Assembly (NCBI GenBank): GCA_052117605.1
Contig: JBQKIT010000001.1
DNA from: CAG-791 sp000431495
Lineage (GTDB): Bacteria > Bacillota > Clostridia > Lachnospirales > Lachnospiraceae
DNA: 64,000 nucleotides
Strand: one strand, 5' to 3'
Of the stretch, positions 46,956-55,093 are shown piece after piece. The translations under genes and the position numbers were made by a program. Position 1 is the first letter of the stretch. The number at the start of each line of letters is the position of its first letter. Below the pieces are notes generated by a model, which saw only the letters and a program-made list of their open reading frames with translations, did not search any database and was not told the DNA's origin.

Positions 46956-48347
46956 GTGACGAAATTTGAAGAATACCGGGAGCAATATTCCGAGTTTGTC
47001 TATCGCGGTTACCACTACACCATCGGAGCGGACCTTTGCGGAGAGCATCCGGAGGAGAAGCTGTGCCGGGTGGTCTATGATTTTGAAACGCCGGGCCTTT
47101 CGGAGTTCCATCCGACCTGGACCTTTCCGGTGCGCCGGGAGCTTGATGCGGAGGCGAAGAAGATTCTGGAGGAGCTGATCTTCCAGCTGGGACTTGCCGA
47201 GACGATCAGCTATTACAAGATTACCTGCCCGAAGAAGGTCCGCATCGAGTGCGGAACACTTACAGGGGAGCAGAGAACATGGTGGCGGAAGCTTTACTAC
47301 AACGGCCTCGGAGAGTTCATGTACCGCAATGGAATCGAGGTTTCCGAGGAAGAGCTTCTTACGATCGAGTGTCCTTCTCCGGAGGAACAGGGCGTGAGGA
47401 AGCCGTTTCAGGATCCGACGGAGTACAAGGGCTTTCTGGTTCCGGTGGGAGGCGGCAAGGATTCGGTTGTGACGCTGGAGACGCTGCGCGGTCAGGACAT
47501 CATGACCTATCATATCAATGATGACAGCGCCATCGATGAAGTGATTGAGGTCTTCAACCACACGGAGAATGACTGCAGGGCAAGGCGGACACTGGATCCC
47601 AATATGCTGGAGCTGAACCGGAAGGGGTATCTGAACGGACATACCCCGTTTTCTGCGATTGTGGCATTTTCCTCGACGGCTGCGGCGTTTCTGAGCGGAC
47701 GGAGGATGATTGCGCTTTCCAATGAGACCAGTGCCAATGAGACAACGGTGCGGGGCTCCTTTGTCAATCATCAGTATTCGAAGAGCTACGAATTCGAACA
47801 GGATTTCCAGAATTATATCGGACAGATTACGACAAGCGACATTCATTATTTCAGCTTTCTGAGACCTCTTGCGGAGATTGAAATTGCTGCCTTGTTTGCT
47901 CAGTGCAGGGACTATCACAGGGTTTTTCTTTCCTGCAACCGGGGAAGCAAGAAGGGAATCTGGTGCTGTGATTGTCCGAAGTGCCTGTTTGTCTATATCA
48001 TTCTGTCCCCGTTCCTGCCGGAAGAAGAGCTGGTCGGAATTTTCGGAGAGAAGCTCCTTGACAAGCCGTCACTGGAGAAGGATTTCCGGGAGCTGGTCGG
48101 AATCGATGAAAATAAGCCGTTTGAGTGCGTGGGCACAAGAAGCGAGGTCGGTTGTGCACTGAAGGCGTTTGTGGAAAAGGGCGGCCGCAGTCTTCTGACG
48201 GATCGTTACCGGGAGGAAATTCTCGGGGAGAGGGAGTCGCTTGCGGAATACTTAAACCGCTGGGAGGGCCGCAATCATGTCCCTTCGGAATATCAGCAGA
48301 TTCTGAAGGAAAAGCTGGCGGAAGCAAGGGAGGCTGCTCTTGGATAA
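46956..48347 (+). CDS. murL: Probable MurL: UDP-MurNAc-L-Ala-L-Glu epimerase
   Basis: 463 residues from GTG 46956 (GGGAG upstream). It has an N-terminal domain (FVYRGYHYTIGADL, LAETISYYKITCPKKVRIE) and a PP-loop ATPase motif, FLVPVGGGKDSVVTLE (residues 160-175). Near residue 335 is a Cys cluster, GIWCCDCPKC, with text like FLSCNRGSKKG before it. The pattern fits the MurL family first shown in Xanthomonas. There MurL, using ATP, epimerises the terminal L-Glu of UDP-MurNAc-L-Ala-L-Glu to D-Glu. The next gene is a MurD homolog overlapping by eight bases, the partner expected for this route (MurD2 adding L-Glu). Identification is from memory of the family, so moderate confidence. Confidence 0.72.
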   Translation: MTKFEEYREQYSEFVYRGYHYTIGADLCGEHPEEKLCRVVYDFETPGLSEFHPTWTFPVRRELDAEAKKILEELIFQLGLAETISYYKITCPKKVRIECGTLTGEQRTWWRKLYYNGLGEFMYRNGIEVSEEELLTIECPSPEEQGVRKPFQDPTEYKGFLVPVGGGKDSVVTLETLRGQDIMTYHINDDSAIDEVIEVFNHTENDCRARRTLDPNMLELNRKGYLNGHTPFSAIVAFSSTAAAFLSGRRMIALSNETSANETTVRGSFVNHQYSKSYEFEQDFQNYIGQITTSDIHYFSFLRPLAEIEIAALFAQCRDYHRVFLSCNRGSKKGIWCCDCPKCLFVYIILSPFLPEEELVGIFGEKLLDKPSLEKDFRELVGIDENKPFECVGTRSEVGCALKAFVEKGGRSLLTDRYREEILGERESLAEYLNRWEGRNHVPSEYQQILKEKLAEAREAALG

Positions 48348-49548
48348 GACCATTGCCAAAATGAAGGATAAACGGATCCTGATCTGGGGATACGGCAGAG
48401 AAGGAAAGTCCACAGAGAGTTTTCTGAAGCAGTATTGTCAGCCGGCGCTTGTGGATGTGTTTGAAGGGCCGAGAGAAGGCGTGAAGGATGAGGATTACGA
48501 TATTATTTTCGTAAGTCCCGGAATCTGCTTCGAGGAGGATGCACCGGCCTTTGACAATCTGAAGTTTACGTCGCAGACGGAACTGTTCCTGGAGGAATAC
48601 GGGCAGCAGACCGTGGGCATTACAGGAACCAAGGGAAAATCCACGACGAGCTCCATGCTGTATAAGGTTCTGGATGCCTGCAGCGGGCGAAGGACCTTTC
48701 TGATGGGCAACATCGGGAAACCATGTCTGGATTATATGCCGGAGATGGACGGGAAATCCATTGCGGTTTTTGAACTGTCCTGCCATCAATGCCAGCGGCT
48801 TCGCACGGATCCGCATGTGGCGGTTTTCCTGGATCTGTTTGAGGATCATCTGGACCGGTATCATACGATGGAGCATTACTTTGATGCAAAAAGCGGCATC
48901 ACGAAGCATCAGACAAAGGAGGATCTCCTGTTTGTCGGGATGCAGGTTCCAGAGCTGCATACAAAGGCCGGAGTGAGGACCGTTTCACTTCCGGAGAATG
49001 TGCATTATGAGCTTCGGATTCCGGGCGCACACAACCAGCTGAATGCGCAGTTTGTGATGGAAATTGCGCGGAGCGTTTTCGGCTGTGGGGAGCAGGAGGT
49101 GCGCAAGGCACTGTCGGAGTTCGGAGGTCTCCCGCATCGGCTGGAATACTGCGGTTGTGTGGACGGGGTGGATTATTACGATGACTCCATTTCCACCATT
49201 CCGGAGGCGGCGATCCGCGCGGTGAACAGCGTGGCGAACGCCGGGACGCTTCTTGCGGGAGGAATGGACCGCGGCATCGATTACGATATTCTGATTGATT
49301 TTATCCGGAAGCGCCCGGATATTCAGTTTATTCTGGCCTATGCATCCGGAAAGCGGATACTGGAGTCTGTGAAGGACTGTGCCAATGTGCATGAGGCGGA
49401 GGATCTTGCCGGGCAGGTTGCGCTCGCAAGAAGGATTACGCCGAAGGGAAAAGCGGTTATTATGTCCAACGCAGCCGCCTCGTATGGATATTTCAAGAAT
49501 TTCGAGGAGCGCGGGGACGTGTTTAAGCAGCTGATATTGTCGGCATGA
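48340..49548 (+). CDS. MurD-family ligase, probable MurD2 (adds L-Glu)
   Basis: 402 residues. TTG 48340 is six bases after GGGAGG inside the murL end; an ATG at 48361 is an alternative. Mur ligase motifs are the ATP loop VGITGTKGKSTTSSML, the central FELSCHQCQRL (Ser-His region), DLFEDHLDRYHTMEHYFDAK, and DDSISTIPEAAIRAVNS. The C-terminal Mur domain ends NAAASYGYFKNFEERGDVFK. It is shorter than typical MurD (about 450). Coupling to murL suggests it makes the L-Glu intermediate that MurL inverts, replacing the normal MurD plus glutamate racemase route. A housekeeping murD may exist elsewhere. Confidence 0.85.
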   Translation: MDKTIAKMKDKRILIWGYGREGKSTESFLKQYCQPALVDVFEGPREGVKDEDYDIIFVSPGICFEEDAPAFDNLKFTSQTELFLEEYGQQTVGITGTKGKSTTSSMLYKVLDACSGRRTFLMGNIGKPCLDYMPEMDGKSIAVFELSCHQCQRLRTDPHVAVFLDLFEDHLDRYHTMEHYFDAKSGITKHQTKEDLLFVGMQVPELHTKAGVRTVSLPENVHYELRIPGAHNQLNAQFVMEIARSVFGCGEQEVRKALSEFGGLPHRLEYCGCVDGVDYYDDSISTIPEAAIRAVNSVANAGTLLAGGMDRGIDYDILIDFIRKRPDIQFILAYASGKRILESVKDCANVHEAEDLAGQVALARRITPKGKAVIMSNAAASYGYFKNFEERGDVFKQLILSA

Positions 49549-49571
49549 GGGAGCGGCAGGAAGGAAACGGT

Positions 49572-50018
49572 ATGAAGAAGTTTTTTGAAGAGTTCAAGGC
49601 GTTCATCAGCAAGGGAAATGTACTGGATATGGCAGTCGGTGTCATCATCGGTGCAGCCTTCAAGTCGATCGTAGACTCCCTGGTTGCGGATATCATCAGC
49701 CCGCTGCTTGGCCTGTTCGGCTCGCACAATCTGGATGCGATGAAGGTGGTTCTGAAGCAGGGAGCAACGGAGGATGCTACGGTCGCGCTGAATTATGGCA
49801 ATTTCCTTTCTTCTGTCATCAATTTCCTGATTATGGCGTTGATCCTGTTCTGCATTGTAAAGACGTTCAACAATTTCCAGATGAAGATGGACAGTCTGAG
49901 CGGAAAGAAAAAGGAAGAGCCCGCAAAGCCGGCAACAAAGATCTGTCCGTACTGCAGGAGCGAGATCGCGGCAGAGGCGACCAGATGCCCGCACTGCACG
50001 TCGGAGCTTGCGAAGTGA
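49572..50018 (+). CDS. mscL: MscL large-conductance mechanosensitive channel with zinc-ribbon tail
   Basis: 148 residues from ATG 49572. The channel part is standard: EFKAFISKGNVLDMAVGVII then GAAFKSIVDSLVADIISPLL (first span, with the GxxxA pore packing), and FLIMALILFCIVKTFNNFQ (second span). After a Lys/Glu linker, the last 30 residues are ICPYCRSEIAAEATRCPHCT, a two-knuckle zinc ribbon on the cytoplasmic side. The canonical MscL has a C-terminal helical bundle instead. It follows murD by 24 bases, so it may be co-transcribed with cell-wall genes. Confidence 0.92.
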   Translation: MKKFFEEFKAFISKGNVLDMAVGVIIGAAFKSIVDSLVADIISPLLGLFGSHNLDAMKVVLKQGATEDATVALNYGNFLSSVINFLIMALILFCIVKTFNNFQMKMDSLSGKKKEEPAKPATKICPYCRSEIAAEATRCPHCTSELAK

Positions 50019-50062
50019 CCCTTCCGTGAGCGGTCTGCCGGGAATTTTCTGAAAGGAAGCAA

Positions 50063-51559
50063 ATGGAGCAGTCATATCATATTCTTCAGGATCAGCTGAA
50101 GAGCTACTGCGCGGATGGACCTTATCCGATGCACATGCCGGGGCACAAGAGGAACCTTTCTCCGGGACCCGGACTTCCGTATGACTTCGATGTCACGGAG
50201 GTGGAAGGGACGGATGATCTCCACCATGCGGACGGGATTCTGAGGGAGGCCATGGAGCGCACGGGAAAGCTTTATGGAAGCAGGAGAACGTGGTACCTGA
50301 CCTGCGGAAGCACCTGTGGGAATCTGGCTATGATGTATGCGGCAATTCCGAGGGGGAGTGAGGTCATTCTTGCAAGGAATTGTCATAAGTCCGTTTTTCA
50401 TGGGGCAGAGCTCCTTGGACTTACCGTACACTGGCTGATGCCGGAGACGGTTCCCGGTTTTGGAATTATGGGAAGCATTCGGCCGGAGTCCTTGGAGAAC
50501 ATGCTCCGGCAGTATCCGCAGTCAAGGGCGGTTTTCCTTACGAGCCCTACTTATGAAGGGGTTGGCTCTGACATTGAGAGCATTGCGGAGCTTGTCCACA
50601 GAGAGGGGAAGCTCCTTCTTGTCGATGAGGCACATGGTGCGCACTTTGGATTGTTTCATGGCAGCGCGGCCGGAGGATATTTTCCGGACAGTGCCGTACA
50701 GCTCGGCGCAGATCTTGCTGTACAGAGCGCACACAAAACACTTCCTTCCCTTACGCAGACTGCCTGGCTGCACCTGGGATCGGACCGGATTTCAGAGGAG
50801 GCAGTGGAGCAGGGACTGTCCGTTTTTGAGACCAGCTCGCCGTCTTATCCGCTTCTGGCATCGCTGGATGGCTGTACGGGACTTCTTGCGAAGGAAGGAC
50901 CGGAGCTGTTTGGCAGATGGGAGAAGAGAATCGACGAAATCCGTGCGAAGGCTGGGGAGTGGAAGAATCTGCGCATCCTTGGACAGGAGGATGCGGAGGC
51001 TGACGGGAAAGCGCTTTTTTCCCTGGATTTCGGGAAGCTTCTGATTCAGGATGCCTCCTGCCAAAGAAGCGGGAGAGAGCTGGAGGAGTTTCTTCGAAGG
51101 GAAGAGCGGCTGGAGCCGGAGATGAGCTGCGGAAGGAATGTCCTCCTGATGACAAGCTGCGGGGATTCCGAAGAAGGGTTCGAACGTCTTTCTCATGCAC
51201 TGGAGCATCTGAATGCCTGTCTGGGAGAGCAGAAATCCCAGGATGCGGAAACTGCAAGCTGCAGAGAGGAAGGGATGCCGGCTCTGTCGGAGGACCGACA
51301 GGCGGTTCCTCTTGAGGAGGCTGCGCAGAGAGCGTTGCACGGAAAAGCCAGGAAAATTCCACTGGAGCAGGCAGAGGGAGAAATCTCTGCGGAATATGTG
51401 ATGGCATATCCGCCGGGAATTCCTCTTCTGATTCCGGGCGAGCGCATTTCGGCCGAAGACATCCGGACAATCCGGAATCTGCAGAGGGAAAAAGAGCATA
51501 TCCGGCGCTCTGCACCGGGACAGATTCTTGACAATACCGGAGAAGTCTATGTATTATAG
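50063..51559 (+). CDS. Orn/Lys/Arg decarboxylase family, PLP-dependent (short form)
   Basis: 498 residues, fold type I PLP enzyme. Markers are PYPMHMPGHKRN, TCGSTCGNLAMMYAAIPRGS, ILARNCHKSVFHGAEL, LLVDEAHGAHFGL (PLP-ring Asp and His) and QSAHKTLPSLTQTAWLHLG (Schiff-base Lys). The C-terminal decarboxylase domain contains the VMAYPPGIPLLIPGERIS segment. It lacks the N-terminal wing domain of inducible E. coli enzymes, like the Bacillus SpeA/YaaO type. The substrate (arginine, lysine or ornithine) is not determined. An acidic low-complexity insert at about 390-430 is unusual. Confidence 0.9.
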   Translation: MEQSYHILQDQLKSYCADGPYPMHMPGHKRNLSPGPGLPYDFDVTEVEGTDDLHHADGILREAMERTGKLYGSRRTWYLTCGSTCGNLAMMYAAIPRGSEVILARNCHKSVFHGAELLGLTVHWLMPETVPGFGIMGSIRPESLENMLRQYPQSRAVFLTSPTYEGVGSDIESIAELVHREGKLLLVDEAHGAHFGLFHGSAAGGYFPDSAVQLGADLAVQSAHKTLPSLTQTAWLHLGSDRISEEAVEQGLSVFETSSPSYPLLASLDGCTGLLAKEGPELFGRWEKRIDEIRAKAGEWKNLRILGQEDAEADGKALFSLDFGKLLIQDASCQRSGRELEEFLRREERLEPEMSCGRNVLLMTSCGDSEEGFERLSHALEHLNACLGEQKSQDAETASCREEGMPALSEDRQAVPLEEAAQRALHGKARKIPLEQAEGEISAEYVMAYPPGIPLLIPGERISAEDIRTIRNLQREKEHIRRSAPGQILDNTGEVYVL

Positions 51560-51677
51560 TGCTTAACTGTGCAGCAAACAGACTGCATATCAAAGAGAAG
51601 CCGGTTCCGGTCATCCGTAAGATCTGCGCGTCAGATGTTCGGGGCGGGAGCATTCATACAACATGGAGGATATTACA

Positions 51678-51824
51678 ATGAAGCACATTATGACTCTGAA
51701 TACACGTGATATGGTTAAGAGCGCTGAGAACGGCGGCTGCGGCGAGTGCCAGACTTCCTGCCAGAGCGCATGCAAGACCAGCTGCGGCATCGCAAATCAG
51801 GACTGCGAGAACAAGAACAACTGA
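51678..51824 (+). CDS. SCIFF ribosomal peptide precursor
   Basis: 48 residues from ATG 51678 (GGAGG eight bases upstream). Leader MKHIMTLNTRDMVKSAENGG is followed by a core with six Cys (21, 24, 28, 32, 36 and 43) in CGECQTSCQSACKTSCGIAN, the six-cysteines-in-forty-five (SCIFF) signature. In C. thermocellum the maturase forms a Cys-to-Thr thioether bridge in this peptide; the Thr between Cys residues is present. The maturase gene follows 75 bases later, after a terminator. The role of SCIFF is unknown, but it is nearly universal in Clostridia. Confidence 0.95.
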   Translation: MKHIMTLNTRDMVKSAENGGCGECQTSCQSACKTSCGIANQDCENKNN

Positions 51825-51845
51825 TCCGATAAAGAAAGCAGTGAT

Positions 51846-51879
51846 AGGGCCGGAGCATCTTCGGATGTTCCGGCCCTTT
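51846..51879 (+). terminator. Terminator/attenuator between SCIFF and its maturase
   Basis: AGGGCCGGAGCATC pairs with GATGTTCCGGCCCT around TTCG, followed by TTTG. Partial read-through would give far more peptide than enzyme message, as is common for RiPP precursor genes. Confidence 0.85.
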
Positions 51880-51899
51880 GTTGACGTAAGAGGAACGAA

Positions 51900-53324
51900 A
51901 TGATTCATCAGTATAAACTGAACGGATACAACATTATTCTGGACACCTATTCCGGTGCGGTTCATGTGACGGATGAGGTGGCCTATGATGCGATTGCAGG
52001 CCTTGATGCAGGAAAGGACCGGGAGACCATCGGCAGAGAGCTGATGGAGACTTACAGGGACCGCGGCCTCACAATGGAGGACGTGGCAGATACCTTTTCG
52101 GATATCGATGAGCTGATTCAGGACGGGAAGCTTTTCACAAAGGATGTCTTTGAGGACAAGGCCTTTGATCTGAAAAACCGTTCGAATGTGATCAAGGCAC
52201 TTTGCCTTCTGGTGACGCACACCTGCAATCTGAATTGCTCGTACTGCTTTGCTTCTCAGGGAACCTTCCAGGGGCAGCAGGGGCTGATGAGCTTTGAGAC
52301 GGGAAAGCGTGCACTGGATTTCCTTGTTGAGAATTCCGGATTCCGCCGGAATCTTGAGGTGGACTTCTTCGGCGGGGAGCCGCTTATGAACTTTGAGGTC
52401 TGCAAGCAGCTGGTTGCCTATGCCCGCAGCATCGAGAAGGAGAAGAACAAGAACTTTCGCTTTACGCTGACCACAAACGGCGTGGATGTGGACGATGAGG
52501 TCATCGAGTGGGCGAATAAGGAATGCTACAATGTCGTCCTGTCTCTGGATGGACGCAAGGAGGTCAATGACCGTTTCCGTGTGGACAAGCTCGGAAGGGG
52601 CAGCTATGACACCATCGTGCCGAAGTTCCAGGAATTCGTGAAGAAGAGAGGTGACCGCAATTATTACATGCGCGGGACCTTTACGCATTTTAATCCGGAC
52701 TTTACGAAGGATCTCTTCCATATGGCGGACGATCTTGGCTTTACGGAGCTTTCCATGGAGCCGGTGGTCTGTGAGCCGACGAGCCCGAGCGCGCTGACCG
52801 AAGAGGATCTGCCGATCCTGTACGAGCAGTACGAGCTCCTGGCGAAGGATATGATTCGCAGAGAGAAGGAAGGAAAGCCGATCACCTTCTATCATTACAT
52901 GATCAATCTGGAGCATGGCCCCTGCATCTACAAGAGAATTTCGGGCTGCGGCTCCGGAACGGAATACATGGCGGTGACGGCATGGGGAGATCTTTACCCT
53001 TGTCATCAGTTTGTCAGTGATCCCGCCTTTAAGCTTGGCAACATCTGGGACGGCGTGACGAACACAGAGCTTCGCGATGAGTTCAAGCTGTGCAATGTCT
53101 ACGCAAGACATGACTGTGACAACTGCTGGGCAAGACTGTACTGCTCCGGCGGCTGTGCGGCGAATGCTCTTCATGCGACCGGCGACATCCACGGAACCTA
53201 TGAGTATGGATGTAAGATTTTCCGGAAGAGAATCGAATGCGCCATTATGATCAAGGTGGCGGAAGCGGCCATGCGTGCCGGACAGGAGAATTCGGAGAGC
53301 GAAGCTTCCGAATCCGAACGATAA
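51900..53324 (+). CDS. SCIFF radical-SAM maturase
   Basis: 474 residues. An N-terminal peptide-recognition (RRE-like) region (MIHQYKLNGYNIILDTYSGA, about 1-90) precedes the radical SAM core, whose CxxxCxxC is C109, C113 and C116 in THTCNLNCSYCFAS. The GGEP motif is FFGGEPLMNF. The C-terminal SPASM region has the Cys-rich segments GPCIYKRISGCGSG, YPCHQF, and HDCDNCWARLYCSGGCAANA for two auxiliary clusters. It forms thioether links in the SCIFF peptide. Confidence 0.95.
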   Translation: MIHQYKLNGYNIILDTYSGAVHVTDEVAYDAIAGLDAGKDRETIGRELMETYRDRGLTMEDVADTFSDIDELIQDGKLFTKDVFEDKAFDLKNRSNVIKALCLLVTHTCNLNCSYCFASQGTFQGQQGLMSFETGKRALDFLVENSGFRRNLEVDFFGGEPLMNFEVCKQLVAYARSIEKEKNKNFRFTLTTNGVDVDDEVIEWANKECYNVVLSLDGRKEVNDRFRVDKLGRGSYDTIVPKFQEFVKKRGDRNYYMRGTFTHFNPDFTKDLFHMADDLGFTELSMEPVVCEPTSPSALTEEDLPILYEQYELLAKDMIRREKEGKPITFYHYMINLEHGPCIYKRISGCGSGTEYMAVTAWGDLYPCHQFVSDPAFKLGNIWDGVTNTELRDEFKLCNVYARHDCDNCWARLYCSGGCAANALHATGDIHGTYEYGCKIFRKRIECAIMIKVAEAAMRAGQENSESEASESER

Positions 53325-53431
53325 GAACAGGAAGTGGGGGATGCGAGGCGGACAGAAAAAGCGGTTTGCCTTGCGTCCCCCATCCGTATTATCTGCAGAA
53401 CTTTGCAGGCCGACTGCGGCAGGAGAGAGCG

Positions 53432-53902
53432 ATGAGTCATCTGGGAGAAGAAACGGGAAACAGAAACGAAGGGTGGAGAGAACGGATTCCGGAGCTGATC
53501 CGTCTGGCCAGGGAAGCGCAGACAAATGCGTATGCGCCGTACTCTCATTATCTTGTGGGAGCGGTTCTTCTGTGCGGGGACGGCACAGCAGTGAAGGGCT
53601 GCAACATCGAGAACGCAAGCTATGGGGCAACCATCTGCGCGGAGCGAACGGCGCTGTTTGCTGCCGTGGCACAGGGAAAGAGAGATTTCCGATGCCTTGT
53701 ACTGGTGGCGGGTCCGGAGAAAACGGAAGCGGATGAAGCTGCGCAGTATCCGAGTCCCTGCGGAATCTGCCGACAGGCACTTCGCGAATTTGTAAGACCT
53801 TTGGCGTTTCCGGTGATTATGGCAAGAACAGAGACGGACTACCGGATCCGTACCCTCGAGGAGCTCCTGCCGGAGAGCTTTGGTCCGGAGGACCTTATAT
53901 AA
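53432..53902 (+). CDS. cdd: Cytidine deaminase
   Basis: 156 residues from ATG 53432 (AGGAGAGAGC upstream). The zinc site is GATICAERTALF (Cys-Ala-Glu, with the proton-shuttling Glu) and SPCGICRQALREF; the substrate region is PYSHYLVGAVLLCGDG. It deaminates cytidine/deoxycytidine for pyrimidine salvage. The N-terminus has about 15 extra residues compared with the 130-residue family norm. Confidence 0.93.
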   Translation: MSHLGEETGNRNEGWRERIPELIRLAREAQTNAYAPYSHYLVGAVLLCGDGTAVKGCNIENASYGATICAERTALFAAVAQGKRDFRCLVLVAGPEKTEADEAAQYPSPCGICRQALREFVRPLAFPVIMARTETDYRIRTLEELLPESFGPEDLI

Positions 53903-53980
53903 GCGGCGAGCAGTCCGGTGTGGTAAAATATATCTGTTTAGCATCTTCCTGCCGAAGGAAGGGGAAAGGAAACCGGCGAA

Positions 53981-55084
53981 ATGCAGAAGGAACGAATTTA
54001 CGTCTGTCATACCTTCTATCATGTATACGTGGCCTGCCTGAAGGAGCTGAATCTGGAAAAGGAGAGGCGCGGAAAGGCTTCGCTGGTTCTCTCCCGGATG
54101 TCCAATGATTTCGGAAATCTGAAGGCGCGGGCAGAGAAGAGCGGCTTGTTTGAAGCGGTGTACTGGTTTGATGAGAAGCCGTTTACCTTTTTTGAAGAGC
54201 TGACGGAACTGAAGAAGGATACCGGATCTCTTCCTGGAAATCTCCGCAACCGCATGCGCTTCTGCAAACGTCTGGGAGAGCTGGAGGAGCCCTATGTTCC
54301 GGTGAATTTCCGGGAATACGGCGATATTTATGTGTTCTGCGACTCGGATCCCATCGGCTATTATCTGAGCTGGAAGAAGATCTACTACCATGCGGTGGAG
54401 GACGGACTGGACTGCATCCGGTATTATGACACGGCGCATTATGACAACCGCGGACACTTCCGCCTGAAGGCGGCGATGGCGGCGCTTGGCTTTATTTTTA
54501 TCCAGAACGGCTATGGAAAATACTGCATGGATATGGAGGTCAACAGTATTGAAGCGTTGGATCATCCCATTTCCAAGATGATTGAGGTTCCTCGTGAGAA
54601 GCTTGTAGAAGGTCTGGACGGGGAAGGCAGAGACATCCTGATCCGCCTTTTTATCGAGAACCGGCAGGAGCTGGAGGATGCCTTAAGAAAGGCAGGCGAG
54701 GATCACAGACCTGTGTCGCTGGTTCTTACAGAGCCCCTGTGTAGGGACCTGCAGATGAGGAGAAAGCTGTTTTCCGATATGATCCGGGAATATGCGGGAG
54801 ACGGCGTGGTGGTCATCAAGCCTCATCCGAGGGATGTTCTGAATTACCGGGAAATTTTCCCGGAGCATATTGTGCTTGACGGAGCATTTCCCATGGAAAT
54901 TCTGAATTTTGTCTGCGCGCAGATGGAGATGGAGTTTGAGAGAGTGGTGACGGTCTATACCGTTCCGTCCTCCATTCATTGTGCTGGGAAAAAGCTCTAT
55001 CTGGGCGATGAGTTTATGGACCGCTATGAGGAACCCTCGCTCCACCGCGATGCAGGAAGTCACAGTGAACAGAAGCTTAAGTGA
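53981..55084 (+). CDS. Glycosyltransferase, GT52/polysialyltransferase-like
   Basis: 367 residues. The start YVCHTFYHVYVACLKEL is typical of GT52-type N-terminal folds, and the C-terminal half has VVVIKPHPRDVLNYREIFPE, the KPHPR motif of CMP-sialic acid-using and related transferases. It ends TVYTVPSSIHCAGKKLYLGD. There is no signal or membrane span. Gene order (transferase, ABC exporter, acyltransferase, two membrane proteins, WecE) indicates surface-glycan synthesis. The sugar donor cannot be assigned. Confidence 0.72.
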   Translation: MQKERIYVCHTFYHVYVACLKELNLEKERRGKASLVLSRMSNDFGNLKARAEKSGLFEAVYWFDEKPFTFFEELTELKKDTGSLPGNLRNRMRFCKRLGELEEPYVPVNFREYGDIYVFCDSDPIGYYLSWKKIYYHAVEDGLDCIRYYDTAHYDNRGHFRLKAAMAALGFIFIQNGYGKYCMDMEVNSIEALDHPISKMIEVPREKLVEGLDGEGRDILIRLFIENRQELEDALRKAGEDHRPVSLVLTEPLCRDLQMRRKLFSDMIREYAGDGVVVIKPHPRDVLNYREIFPEHIVLDGAFPMEILNFVCAQMEMEFERVVTVYTVPSSIHCAGKKLYLGDEFMDRYEEPSLHRDAGSHSEQKLK

Positions 55085-55093
55085 AGGAGCAAT

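Noticed and set aside
51654..53780. 708-codon open frame on the minus strand
   Set aside because: Antisense to SCIFF, its maturase and cytidine deaminase, all of which have clear motifs.
53198..54565. 455-codon minus-strand frame, and a similar one at 59713-61083
   Set aside because: Both are antisense to well-identified genes (cytidine deaminase and GT52-like gene; wecE) and show no protein-family features.
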